64,000 nucleotides of DNA from Lactarius indigo. Its lineage: Eukaryota > Basidiomycota > Agaricomycetes > Russulales > Russulaceae. The notes beneath the pieces are model-generated. The model made no database searches and was not told the origin of the DNA. It saw nothing but the letters and a program-made list of their open reading frames with translations. The stretch is from positions 62,001 through 126,000 of the forward strand of contig JAFKAC010000124.1 of assembly GCA_025766275.1 (NCBI GenBank), in the 5' to 3' direction. Positions 21,813 through 32,721 of the stretch are shown in pieces; positions within the stretch are counted from its first letter, which is position 1, and each line of letters starts with the position of its first letter. The position numbers and the translations under genes were made by a program.

Positions 21813-23879
21813 GTGGCCGTAACAACAAGAGATCAGTGGACGAGCTTCCGTCCATATTCGCTCCCGAGAAGAGGAGAACGTAACGTCCCCACGCGCTTTC
21901 TACAAGCCGCTAGTTGGAGGGAAAGACAAGAAGAAACCGGATATTTTGTGGAGTTCAACGGACCTAGTAGGTTCCGACCAGTTGAGTTCAACTTCGACCA
22001 CTTGTGTTGGACGGAGGTTACGTGGAATCCCATAGAGTCCCAGTGGGACATCATACAACCAGCAGGACCTAGATACCGGTGCGATATCGACGCCCGAGAA
22101 CTCAACAGCCGAGCAGACTGGGGCCCCATCGACGGGCAAGTGCGAGAACACTCTACTGGAGAAGTGATATCAGAAGAAGAGGAACAAAGCCAAGACGAGA
22201 GCGAAGGACGAGAGCCAAATCAAACAGAAACCAGTGGAGGAGCGATACAAGATCTCCTCATCGAACGAGCTGAGTCCGCACACATTACCGAACCAGAACC
22301 AATTCACATCCGATCACCAGCCATTATGGCGACAATAACAAGGGCAATGGAAGAAGTCGCGATCGAAGAAGTGCGCGCAATACGAGAAGAAGCACGAGAA
22401 ATCCTCATGCCCATTAACCCTGAAACCGGTGTACGAATGACTGCAGACGACGCGGCCATCTTCCGGGCAATAGGGTCAGATTGAGGAGACCCCCCATCCG
22501 GGCGACAACCTGCATTAGACCTCCCACCAGGTGTAGGAGGACCGGACGGGGACCCGCCACCGCCACCAGGGGGAGGTATCCCGTTTGACCTACGGAGGAC
22601 CGAACCACCAAGAATGCCACCCATGGGACCACCAGGAGGTGGAGGAGGCGACGGTGGAGGAGGAGGAGGTGGTGGAAATGCCGGAGGGGGAGGACCTCAT
22701 AACGAAAAACTCACCGGCGAGCCACCTTCCATTTTTGACGGAGACAGACTCAAAGTAGACCAATTCCTAACACAGTGGCACGTCTATTGGGGCATGAATT
22801 TGGACGCCCCTATCATGCGCAACGACTACAGAAGATGCCTTCTGTTTCTCTCCTACATCAAAGGCGGAGCAGTCAGCGAATGGGTTCTATCCTTCCTGAA
22901 CTGGCTCAACAGACAGATACAACGGGGAATAAGTCCCTATACTTGCAACCTATGGAACGCCGTAGCCGATGGATTCAGCCAGAGGTTCGAAAACACGCTG
23001 GAAAGGGAACAAGCCCAAGCCATACTACAAAAAGGTTACAAAATGACGGGAGAAGACATTGACAAGTACGTCAATGATTTTGAGCAGCTCGCGCGGAAAG
23101 CTCACTATCGCCTCAGTGAACCCCAAACCATCGACCTTTTTACGTCGGGTCTACCCAAGGAACTGTTCAAGAACGCGTTCCAGTTCGACGACCCCGTCAC
23201 GTTCGACGACTGGAAAAGAGCCGTCCTCAAGCGGCAGAAGAACTACATCCATCTCAAAGCGCGACTCAATGAATACAAAAATACGACAACGCAACCAAAG
23301 AAGCAGGGCGGTAATGCGGGGTGGACACTCCCACAGAACCTGCCACAAGCTAACCCATGGGCAATGGACACCTCGGCTGACCGTGCAAAGGTGAGGCTCG
23401 CAGGGTCCGAAGACATAGACTTCAACAAACTACCACACCGCGACTGGCCTACACCACCATTCCCGCCGAGAGGAGGACCGGGAGCTAGAGGACGAGGAAG
23501 AGGAGGATCTCGAAGGGACTTAAGGAATGTCCTTTGCTATAACTGTCACGCTCCTGGCCACCTCTCACGAAATTGCCCATATCCGTGTACGCAGCAACAG
23601 TGGCAGGCTGCCCCATCCAGTAGCCGCATGACCGAAACCACGGGATATCCTCAAGGACCCGTCTCACAATACGCGCCGTCGCAGTACACACCGTTGCTGC
23701 CCGGATATATGTCACCGGCGCCAAGCGTGACGCCCGCACCCCAAATTAACGCGGCAAGCACGAAAACAGCGGGGGAACAGGCTAAAGAATGGCTCACACA
23801 GGTAGCCAACAGTACAGATGAAGTAAAAGATCTTATACTTCAAGATCTATGGGGGAAAGAGGGTTTTCGGGATGCCTGA
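21813..23879 (+). pseudogene. element 1 gag, one nonsense codon
   Basis: One frame from a conserved GTG at 21813 to TGA 23877-23879 (about 688 codons), broken only by TGA at 22482-22484, where element 3 has AGA. Order: a conserved N-terminal region (VEFNGP, RPVEFNF, LCWTEVTWNP); an acidic stretch; a helical segment (AREILMPINPETG); a Pro/Gly-rich linker; the capsid-like domain (FLTQWHVYWGMN to about residue 495); an Arg/Gly-rich segment; and a CCHC zinc knuckle CYNCHAPGHLSRNC. No ATG precedes the conserved N-terminal region in frame; the codon upstream of it is TAA at 21795. The 3' end overlaps pol. Confidence 0.88.
23861..23867 (+). promoter_or_regulatory. putative -1 ribosomal frameshift site GGGTTTT
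   Basis: In the gag frame the bases read GAG GGT TTT CGG, so G GGT TTT fits the X XXY YYZ slippery rule. Pol is open in the -1 frame from here, four codons before the gag stop. The identical heptamer in the same frame relation is present in elements 2 (34353) and 3 (40009). Confidence 0.65.
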
Positions 23880-26800
23880 ACCCGTCAGTCTGGGTGAGGG
23901 CTCTTCAATGTAATTCTGTAATTGTGACAACGCGCTACCGATCTATGAGAATTCCAGTGACTGTCCGTACGAATTACCAAACGACTGAAACAAATGCGCT
24001 AGTCGACTCTGGTGCGACTGACAACTTCATCCGACCCAGCTTGGCCAAACGGGCTGGTATCCAAACACAGCCGCTGAGTACGCCCCGCAAGATATGGAAT
24101 ATAGACAACACGGAAAATAAAGCTGGGTTAATCACTCATTACGTTAACCTAGAAGTGAAAACACGGGGACAGATAAAGCAAATGACCTTCCTAATCACCG
24201 ACCTTGGCAGTGAAGACATGGTGCTAGGCTATCCATGGCTAAGCGCCTTCGAACCGACGATCAGCTGGGCAACCGCCACCATACACCCCGACATGCAGCC
24301 AATAATATTAGCAACTAGCGAAGCGCTGCTATCGACAACAACCACTCAAGCCCTCATTGTAGCCGAAAAGGCAGACATTGTGTGGGAGCTGGAAGAAGAA
24401 ACATTCGCTAGAGCCACCACCTCGACGGAATTGGCCATACAAGCGAAACAACACCAAACGACAGCAGTGCTCCCTCAGGAATACGCAATGTTTGCCAGAC
24501 TTTTCAACGAGCAAGCCTTGCACCGCTTCCCCCCGGCAAGGCCGTGGGATCATGCAATAGACTTTAAACCATCCGCGCCGGCCGCCATCGACTGCAAGAT
24601 CTACCCTATGACCCAAAAAGAAGAGGGCGAACTCAAAGAGTTTCTGGAGGAGAAACTGAAGCAAGGGTATCTACGCCCCTCTATCTCCCCGTACGCATCC
24701 TCCTTCTTCTTCATTAAAAAGAAGGACGGAAAACTGCGCCCGGTACAGGACTACCGGGTCATCAACTCCCACACCATTCGGAACCAATACCCACTACCGC
24801 TAATACAGGACCTCATCCTTGACCTCAGCAATGCTCACATCTACACTAAACTCGACATCCGATGGGGTTACAACAACATACGTATTCGTGACGGCGACCA
24901 GGAAAAAGCAGCGTTCAAAACCAAATTCGGCCTCTTCGAACCCACGGTCATGTTCTTCGGGCTCACTAACTCCCCCGCCACCTTCCAAGCCATGATGAAC
25001 CACATCTATCGCGACACCATAGCAAAGCACGAACGACTGGGCACTACCATACGCGTCTACATGGATGATATTGGTATCGCTACTCACTTTGATCACGATC
25101 TAGCGGCTCATATAGACGCCGTCTGCGATGTTTTGCGCGTTGCGGAAGAACACGACCTCTACTTCAAACTCGAGAAGTGCCTGTTCCATCAACCGCGGAT
25201 GGATTACCTGGGGGTAATCCTTGAAAGGGGGGTGACTTGAATGGACCCTGTAAAAGTTCAAGGAATCAAGGACTGGCCAACACCAACAAAAGTCAAAGAC
25301 GTCCGTTCTTTCCTTGGCTTCTGTAACTTTTACAGACTCTTCATCCGCGGTTTCGCAACTCACGCTAAGCCACTCACTAAACTGACACGAAAGGACGAAG
25401 AATGGCGATGGACTGAAGAAGAAGAAAAGGCGTTTAACACCCTAAAACGACTCGTGACGGAGGAACCGGTGCTAGCACACCCCATCCTTCAAGACCCATT
25501 CAAATTGGAAGTAGACGCTTCGGGCTATGCGGTGGGAGCCGTATTACTGCAAAAGAAATCTGACGGCAAGCGACATCCCATAGGTTACTACTCAGCGACG
25601 CTTTCTGAGGCCGAAAGAAACTACGACATCTATGACCTAGAGCTGCTCGCGATAGTTAAGGCCCTACGGAATTGGCGACCACTTCTCGCAGGTGCCCCCC
25701 ACAAGATTAAAATCTATTCGGACCATCTAAACCTACAATACTGGAAGTCCCCACAAAAGATCAGTAGGCGAGTCGCCAGGGAAGTACTCGAACTTTCTGA
25801 ATACGACTTCGAGATTCACCACATTAAGGGAAAAAACAATGGGCGAGCAGATGCACTGTCAAGACGACCGGACTACGACCAAGGTGTCGAGGACAACAGC
25901 GAAGTAGTGGTCCTGCCCCCCGAAATCTTTGTATGAACCCTTAACACTGCGCGCACCTTCATCGCCAACCCAAATCTACTACAACCACGCCACCAACAAG
26001 ACGAAGAGGTGATCAAGATATGGATCGACCCTTATCGCCTCAAGAAAATACAAGGAGAATGGTACAAGGACGGCAGGTTCGTAATCACAGGGCCAGCGTC
26101 GACTCAACGAATACTGATACACGACCATCACGATCTGCCAATACATGGCCATCCAGGAATCGCGAAAACTCAACGCATCCTGGAAAGACACTATTGGTGG
26201 CCGCGACTCCGAAGAGACGTATATGAATACGTGCAAGGCTGCGCAGAATGCCAAAGGAATAAAGTCAACACGAGGCCCATACGAGCCGCGCTGCATCCCA
26301 TCACACCAATACTGGAAGCCATGCCGTTCCACATGGTAGCGGTGGACTTCATCACCAAACTCCCCGTGTCCAAGGGATACGACAGTATACTAACTGTCAC
26401 AGACCACGACTGCAGCAAGGCCTCGATCTTTATCCCATGCCGAGAAGAAATCACCGCAGAAGAAACGGCGACTCTGTACGTCGCCCAGGTGTTCAAACGC
26501 TTCGGACTGCCGCGCAAAATAATAAGCGACCGCGACCCATGCTTCACGTCCAAATTTACCAGGGAAGTATGCCGCATTCTGGGGATTCAACAGAACATAT
26601 CGACCGCATATCACCCACGTACTGATGGACAGTCCGAGCGAACTAACCAGTGGCTGGAACAGTACCTACGCTTCTGGGTAAATGAGCGGCAAGACAACTG
26701 GGAAGCTTATCTACCAATCGCCGAATTTGCGCATAACAACTGGCCACATGAACACACTAAAGAGTCGCCGTTCCAACTTCTGATGGGGTACAACCCACAA

Positions 26801-28588
26801 GCGGACTGGACAGATAAGCCATCTCCCATTCCCCTTGCGACCGCGCGACTGACGCAGCTAAAAGAGGCTAGAGACGCCGCCCAACGCCTTATAAAGAAGG
26901 CGCAAGAGTCATGGGTGTGCAACAAAGATACGCCCAAGTTTAACATCAACGATCTCGTATGGCTCGAGGGCAAACATCTCCGAACCAATCAGCCTACAGT
27001 GAAATTAGCGGCGCGACGCCACGGACCCTTTCGGGTGGTACAGGTGATGTCCCCTTACAACTATCGATTGGAACTTCCCACGCAGTGGAGCATCCATCCA
27101 GTGTTTCACATCGACCTTCTCACACCGTACAAACAAACTTCCTTGCACGGAGAAAATTTCACACGACCACCGCCCGAGCTGATAGACGGAGAAGAGGAAT
27201 ATGAAGTCGAGGCCATTCTAGACACTCGGCATTTCGGCAGAGGAAGACACCTTCAATACTTGATCAAATGGAAGGGGTATCCGGACTCGGAAAACCAGTG
27301 GGTCAACAAAGACGACGTCTTTGCGCCAGAAGCGCTTCGCCTGTATCAGGAAGCGCAAACCCACGGTAGAAGAGATAAAGTGGGAGTCACTCGGACAGAG
27401 GACAGTCATCCCCTCTTCCTTCGCTCAGCCATTACTCTTATGCCTACCTCCCCACTACGACATGTCACACAAGCGCAGCTCCTCGACTCCCTCGCAGAAG
27501 ACGCCCGCGCCCTCTTGGCGGAGGACGACGACACCGAAGTTCCCAACACTCAGCTCACACCATGGACACCTCTTACACCAGCAGAGGGGCCCATCACCGC
27601 ACAAGAATGGATCAACGTCATCACCAGATTCCCAGACCCGACGACCACCCCTGACGACGACCGAGCCGTCGTCCACGTCTTCCGAAACGATCGCGGCGAG
27701 CGTGAACCCATCGCCGCTATCCCCCCAAGCGACGACCTCATCGGCGTTCGCGGAGTTTTCCCGAGCAACGACCAGCGTTCAAGCGCTGATGGAGTACGAG
27801 TTGGAGGGCTGGAAGAGGGTAGCGGCAGCATGGCAGAAGGAGCAGCTGGACTCAGCAGCGGCCCGACTGAGGGAGATGCGCGAGCGGCGGCAGCGATGGC
27901 GGCAGCTGAGGCTGGCCATGACGACGAAGATTATTACCCGGCGAGACACACCTTCCTTCGAACGAAACGCGACCCTGATAATCCCCTCATCACACCCTGG
28001 CTCGTCTACTCCGACGGGTCCCCCATGTATCGAGGACGTGTGCGCGTGCCTGGTGCCGCCGATCACCGTCCGTTCACCGCCGCCGAGGACCCCGCGCATG
28101 TCATTGCGCCTGAAGGGTTCCGGGCGAACCGACGACCCCATCATATTCGATACCCCATCACCGGGCCAGACGGAGTAGAAAGGGACGCATCGCACGTCCA
28201 GATCATCGGAGGGGCAGACCCCCTCATATTAGGGGTTATACTGGGTTCGCCACACGTCTATGGTAAGCCCCTCTACGCAGAGCCTCACGTATCCGCGGCG
28301 CTCCGCCCCACGTATCCGCACGAGGACCTCGTCGTCTTCGAAGCGGACAAGATCAACGACCGCGCGCTCAATCGCATCAACGACGAGTCGCTCACCGCGG
28401 AGGTTACGCGCTTCCGCGCGGCCAGCTACGAGCTGGATCGACTTCGGGCGAGGGTGAGTCAACTCCGCGCAATGATCGAGTGCGCACAAGACGATCGGCG
28501 CGACACGATCTACCGCTTGGAGCGCGCCACCGCGCTGGAGCGCATTGCCGATGAACAGCGCGATTGGCCGGCCCGCGACTTTCGGTGA
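23867..28588 (+). pseudogene. element 1 pol (PR-RT-RH-IN-chromodomain-tail), two nonsense codons
   Basis: The -1 frame runs to 28588 and is interrupted by TGA at 25238-25240 and 25934-25936 (element 3 has AGA and CGA there). Domains in order: retropepsin-like protease (ALVDSGATDNFI); reverse transcriptase (LRPVQDYRVIN, YTKLDIRWGYNN, FFGLTNSPATF, catalytic VYMDDIGIAT); RNase H (LEVDASGYAVGAVLL, YDLELLAIVKAL, IYSDHLNLQYW, GRADALSRRPD); integrase with an HHCC zinc finger (HDLPIHGHPG ... CAECQRNK) and D,D-35-E core (VAVDFITKLP, IISDRDPCF, DGQSERTNQ); GPF/Y module (HGPFRVVQVMSPYNY, HPVFHIDLLTPYK); chromodomain (EYEVEAILDTRH, YLIKWKGYP, NQWVNKDDV). A tail of about 400 residues follows, ending in a helical region (28340-28580). 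The tail holds the domain shared with elements 4, 5 and 6. Confidence 0.9.
27321..28178 (+). other. 285-codon overlapping frame in the pol tail
   Basis: A second long open frame lies in another frame over the pol tail and is conserved, stop for stop and at identical length, in element 4 (44724-45581, minus). Its middle part (about 27776-27920) encodes a charged helical stretch (EGWKRVAAAW, RLREMRERRQ), whereas the pol frame there is low-complexity Gly/Ala/Glu. Either two compensating indels occurred in the ancestor of elements 1 and 4, or the region is read in two frames. It is listed as a conserved frame, not as a proven gene. Confidence 0.4.
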
Positions 28589-28605
28589 GCCAGGGGTCTC
28601 ACGCT

Positions 28606-28619
28606 AGAAGAGGAGGTGA
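28606..28619 (+). other. element 1 polypurine tract
   Basis: AGAAGAGGAGG runs up to the 3' LTR and is followed by TGA before TGTTACG. It is the expected plus-strand primer. Element 3's LTR is preceded by a similar AAGGAAGGAGA, but that belongs to element 2's integrase. Confidence 0.6.
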
Positions 28620-29121
28620 TGTTACGTTTCGACCCACACCCTTACTGTACCAGTTGCAACTACGGCGGTAAGGTAGATTAGTTGCGGACTTACGATAGGC
28701 GATTACGAGTACGATAGGAGATTGCACGCTGATTGCTGACTGAGGACTGTGCCACTAATACTAGTAGTAGTAGTATTAGGGTTCAAGCTACTTACGCGAC
28801 ACGTTGGACGCTACATTACGGTGACTCATAGCAGCGCTTGAAAGCCTGCTCGACTTGTATTTAATCTGTCTTGCGAAGACCAAGATACGCCATCTTGGTC
28901 TTCTTGAATCGTCACTTGTTTCTTCTCCTTTCTCTCTGTCTCGTTCTCTTCCATTGCCTCTTTCACGAAGTGCACCTTTGAGTGTTCACCATTGCCTACG
29001 CTTGGACCTTTGCGTCTTCAAGACATTCGTCGCGCCTGGACCTCCGTGTCTTTAGAGTATTTGCTAAGTTGTTACCGCCTCTATAGAGCTCAAGTCAAGC
29101 TAACGTTGTGACGACGTTACA
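28620..29121 (+). repeat. element 1 3' LTR
   Basis: 502 bases, TGTTACG to GTTACA, colinear with the 5' LTR without indels. TATA box, hairpin and self-primer word are retained at 28858-28902. Confidence 0.95.
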
Positions 29122-29140
29122 GCGCGTTCTCCCCTCAGTT

Positions 29141-31185
29141 ATGTCGCTCGCCTCATTGCCGAGTATCCCATCGCTCTACGAGACCACTGAATGTGCTACA
29201 CCGAATTGGAGGCTACCAGGAGTATCTCTTCCAGAGGCTTCATCACAGCCAAGGTAAGCGCCAAAGCTGAATCTGTGTCCGACTACATTACTGCACCGGT
29301 CTGTGACAGTGAGCCAACATCACCATACAAAACTGCGGAGGTCTGTCCGACAGAAGTGTCCACTAAATAAGACGATGCAGAGTGTCGTTACGAGAAAGCT
29401 ATTGTCTCAGAAGCACTCTAGTCACTCCACCTAAGCCAGCCCAGGGACTCAGAGTTATTCGCGTCGTTTCCCCTCAGCCAGTTGAAGAACCCGTGCAAAT
29501 CATTGCGCGGTCCGTTGACAAGGAGGTCCAGGCTATCCCAGAGCCTGTTGAAGAGCCCGCTCTGATAGCCCCCCCGCCGTGCGTAGAAGAGGCCGTCCAG
29601 GTCATTCCCCCTCAACACAATATCCATCTGCTCTATCCTGCCATCTTTGCCTGGTTTTTCGTCCATTGGCCGTCGGATACACTGCTGTCGACGTCGTTAT
29701 CAACGTCAGTCACTGAGTCCACGCCGACCACTATTGTGTCTCGCCATTCTGCAGGCTCTTGGGCTCCCTCCAGCCCCACTTCGACTTATGGGTTTCTCTG
29801 GGCACCAGAAATGGACGACACGTACAAATTGTCAATACTACGAGCGTCTCTGTCGGTTCAGTCAATCGCATTCCCTGAGGGTCCATATATCTCCTTTGAC
29901 ACGTCTTTTCTGCGACCCACAGCCTCTGCGTACACTTCCCAGGAACCAAGTCGGCTGAGCACCATTGACGAAAGTCAGTCGAGCGAGTCGCCACCGATTA
30001 CTTACTCGTCCTCTTCTATCACACCTACGGTATCGATGTCGATCTCCGCATCGGCTGAACCGTCCCCATCACCGACAGGGACTGTATCAATATCGGCCTC
30101 TGCGTCAGCTACACCATCCTTGTCGCCGACCATTCCTCCAACCATTCTTTCTCCCTCCCTTCGGGCACCATCCAACACAACGGTGTCATCACCTATATTG
30201 TCTGCAGAATGATTCACAAGTCGCTTTGGCCAGGACACCGTCTACGTTTTCGATGGCTTCTTCAATCTCCATGAGGTCGGATATCTTGGACAACTGGTCT
30301 CTTTTTGAGGAGCCTATCTTGGAGGATATTGCAACGGAGCCATCCCTCTTGTTGGCGCACAGGTCAATTGTCTCTAGATTGGTAGGTTATCACCAAGTAG
30401 CATCAGATGAAACTCACTTTACTTCACAGAACTTGCTGGCGGACATTCCTCTGCCTGGGACACCTTTGCGGTTGTCATCAACACCAATTGTTCCACTCTG
30501 CGATTGTCAGCATGAGCAGTCCTCATGGTAGCGCTCCGTCCGTCCATTCTGATCTAATGACCATACCCTCCAAAATCGTACCCTCCAAACGTGCGCCATC
30601 CGAAAGGGTGCGATGGGAAAGGAGTGTCATTATCACGGATGACATCAACCGGCTCCTCCACCCTCTCACCGCCACTTCAGCCACCGAACGCTCAATTCCC
30701 ACTTCTTACGCTTATGGGTGAGTCGCTAATCTACATATTTACATGGCGTAGAGAATGACAGACAGCATGACGATCAAGGCGTTCGCGACCATTTTGGAGA
30801 AATTCAGAATGACCTCCATAATCTGGCTGATTACATGCACGATAAGGAGATTCCACAAGTCGTACCACCCCCTCCTGTCCATCTCAAAGATTGCTCTGTT
30901 GGAGGAAGCAGCGTCGTATCTTTGGGTGGTCCTCGTGAGGCGCCTGACCATGCTTCCGAACCTCCCACTGTGACTGGGAAGGCGAGTCCACGAATCACCG
31001 CCATCCTACTCAGGCTGATGCCACCCCCACGTAGCCCGCGCTCTCCAAGTTCTCTGAGCTCTAGTTTATCGTTTCTGTCGTCACACCATTCCGACGACTA
31101 TCTTCCGACTGGATGCTCGTGGACCACTACCTTGAAGTGCCAGCCCAATACTTCTCGGCGACCTGCCCCCGCTGCGACCATCTAG
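29141..31185 (+). CDS. Ser/Pro-rich hypothetical host gene, several exons
   Basis: A first exon can be read from ATG 29141 to a GTAAGC donor at 29254. Further coding-like blocks are about 29420-30180 (VEEP repeats such as QPVEEPVQII, then Ser-rich SIS/SAS repeats), 30230-30380 (SMRSDILDNWSLFEEP), an intron at about 30381-30428, 30429-30470, 30510-30720 (SERVRWERSVIITDD) and, after an intron with GTGAGT donor at 30720, 30755-31185 (DNLADYMHDKEI-like helix, then VGGSSVVSLGG and a Ser-rich end). The frames differ between blocks but GT...AG junctions exist. It resembles repeated, uncharacterised agaricomycete genes. The exact structure is uncertain and it may be a pseudogene; a fragment of a second copy lies left of element 1. 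Confidence 0.4.
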
Positions 31186-31187
31186 TA

Positions 31188-31383
31188 CCGTTGCCATTCC
31201 CTCACCATTCCCGAGCCCCTCATCACGACGCTCCTCGGCAATTCCCCCCCGCTGCTCAACACCATCAACCGTCACCATTCCCTCACCATTCCCGAGCCCC
31301 TCATCACGATGCTCCTCGGCAACTCCCCCCTGCTGCTCAACACCATCTACCGTTGCTATTCCCTCGCCTCTCATCACGACGCT
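31188..31383 (+). repeat. 81-base tandem repeat
   Basis: CCGTTGCCATTCC at 31188, CCGTCACCATTCC at 31269 and CCGTTGCTATTCC at 31350 begin successive units spaced exactly 81 bases (27 codons) apart. Each continues with CCTCATCACGA(C/T)GCT. The last unit is cut off by the 5' LTR of element 2 at 31384. A degenerate earlier unit may lie at about 31150. Confidence 0.85.
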
Positions 31384-31615
31384 TGTTACGGTACGAACTT
31401 GATGACTCATTACACACGACTCATGACCGGTTATGACTACGGTCCGGTATCAGTATTAGTCATGGACTCTTACTTCGCATCAGTCAGCATAGTAGTTTGC
31501 ATGTGATTGTGACTCATGTATGACTCATTCCTAGGATAGCTGTACTAGGGTTCGAGCTAGTTACGCTATTGGTCACGTAGTATTCCAGCGGCACTTTAAA
31601 GCCCGCGCGTATCTG

Positions 31616-31660
31616 TATAAGTAGTCGATCCGGAAGACCAAGAGTCCCCATCTTGGTCTT
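31616..31660 (+). promoter_or_regulatory. element 2 core promoter and self-primer word
   Basis: TATAAG at 31616 is followed after exactly 34 bases by ATCTTGGTCTT (31650-31660). The upstream arm (AAGACCAAGAG) is one base less perfect than in element 1. Confidence 0.7.
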
Positions 31661-31741
31661 CTTCAATCCACCATCTGACTCATCTCTTGCCTGCCTTAGT
31701 CTCGGACTAAGCGTGCCTTCCCTAGTATCCACCAAGAGGAT

Positions 31742-32552
31742 TGTTACGGTTTCACCCTCGTGACCTTGACAAACGGCAATACGACAAGTACAATCACATG
31801 ACGAAGAAGAAGATGACAAAGAAAAGGCTGAGATAAGCCGAAAAGTCAGAGATAAGTGCTCCGGTCCGCGAGTCCATTGGACCTTCTGCGATGACGCGCA
31901 GAACTGTAGGTTCCATCGGCCCGGATAAAGCAGCATCCGAATCGCCTGTCACGTGACCCTGGCACGTGACCTGGCTAGAATGCACCGGAAGAGTCCAGAT
32001 GAGCTTGTGCCTGGCTGACTGATGATTGGTACCTGATGACTGATACTGGCTGCGGATGACTCATAGACGATTACACTGTTACGATAAAGATGACTGATAC
32101 TTTGTTCTGATTGGTTGACCGACTGTATGCTGACTGATGCTTACACATTCCCGATGACACTCTTACTGTACGATTACTCACCCTAGGACCGTTGTATTAG
32201 GGTTTCTGAGTTCGAACCTTATGATAGCTAGGGTATAAGTAGGGTAGCTTGTATCCCCAACTCCCTAGCTTGAGATCTTGGTGAATTGTATCGGCTGCTC
32301 GCCATCCTTCCCTCTATCTTTTGAGCTGGGCTGTTTGCCACCCTTTTGGGCTGTTTGCTCATTCCCCTTCCCTCTCTTATCTGCCATTCTCTGCCTCTCA
32401 GTACTTCTGTCTGATAGAAGGCTGCCAGCACCTTTGTCGACTAGGGGACGCCTTGGCTGTATTTGCCTCCCCCGCAAGTTGGCTGACGATTTGGGGCATT
32501 GTGTTCCCACAGAACCGTCCAAGTCGGACACTACGCCCATACAAGCGTAACA
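31742..32552 (+). mobile_element. solo LTR nested in element 2 LTR
   Basis: 811 bases with perfect seven-base inverted ends (TGTTACG...CGTAACA), flanked by the direct duplication AGGAT (31737-31741 and 32553-32557). No internal coding region, so it is a solo LTR left by recombination between LTRs. Orientation is inferred from a TATAAG box near 32234. Confidence 0.9.
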
Positions 32553-32710
32553 AGGATACTCTTCTCCATCTTATTGCTGCAGCGTGTGCCATTAGTGCCC
32601 CTGTTCAGTTCGTGTTGGGTTGACACGTGGTCCCCATTCACCTATCTTTGCTAAGTCGATTACACCTACTTCGAGTCCAAGTCGGACTAACGCCGGTGGA
32701 GCGTAACATT

Positions 32711-32721
32711 AAGACCAAGAT
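32711..32721 (+). other. element 2 primer binding site (self-priming type)
   Basis: AAGACCAAGAT lies two bases after the LTR and is complementary over 11 bases to the word at 31650-31660 in the LTR. The sequence is identical to that of element 1 although the LTR is otherwise diverged. Confidence 0.72.

Larger units (their letters stand above)
21292..29121 (+). mobile_element. element 1: chromodomain Ty3/gypsy retrotransposon, both LTRs
   Basis: The 7830-base element has two 502-base LTRs (TGTTA...TTACA), a self-priming type primer site, gag, pol in the -1 frame, a chromodomain and a purine tract before the 3' LTR. Flanking bases are GCGTG on the left and GCGCG on the right. The single difference is CpG to TpG, so the original duplication was probably GCGCG. 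The LTRs differ at only eight positions, so the insertion is young, yet gag and pol carry three TGA stops and the copy is not autonomous as it stands. It sits 19 bases upstream of the ATG of the Ser-rich gene at 29141. Confidence 0.93.
31384..32708 (+). repeat. element 2 5' LTR, split by a solo LTR
   Basis: TGTTACG at 31384 to CGTAACA at 32708. Removing the nested solo LTR (31742-32552) and one copy of its AGGAT duplication leaves 509 bases, close to the 502 of element 1. The 3' end (TTTGCTAAGTCGATTAC ... CGTAACA) aligns with the end of the element 1 LTR. Confidence 0.85.
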
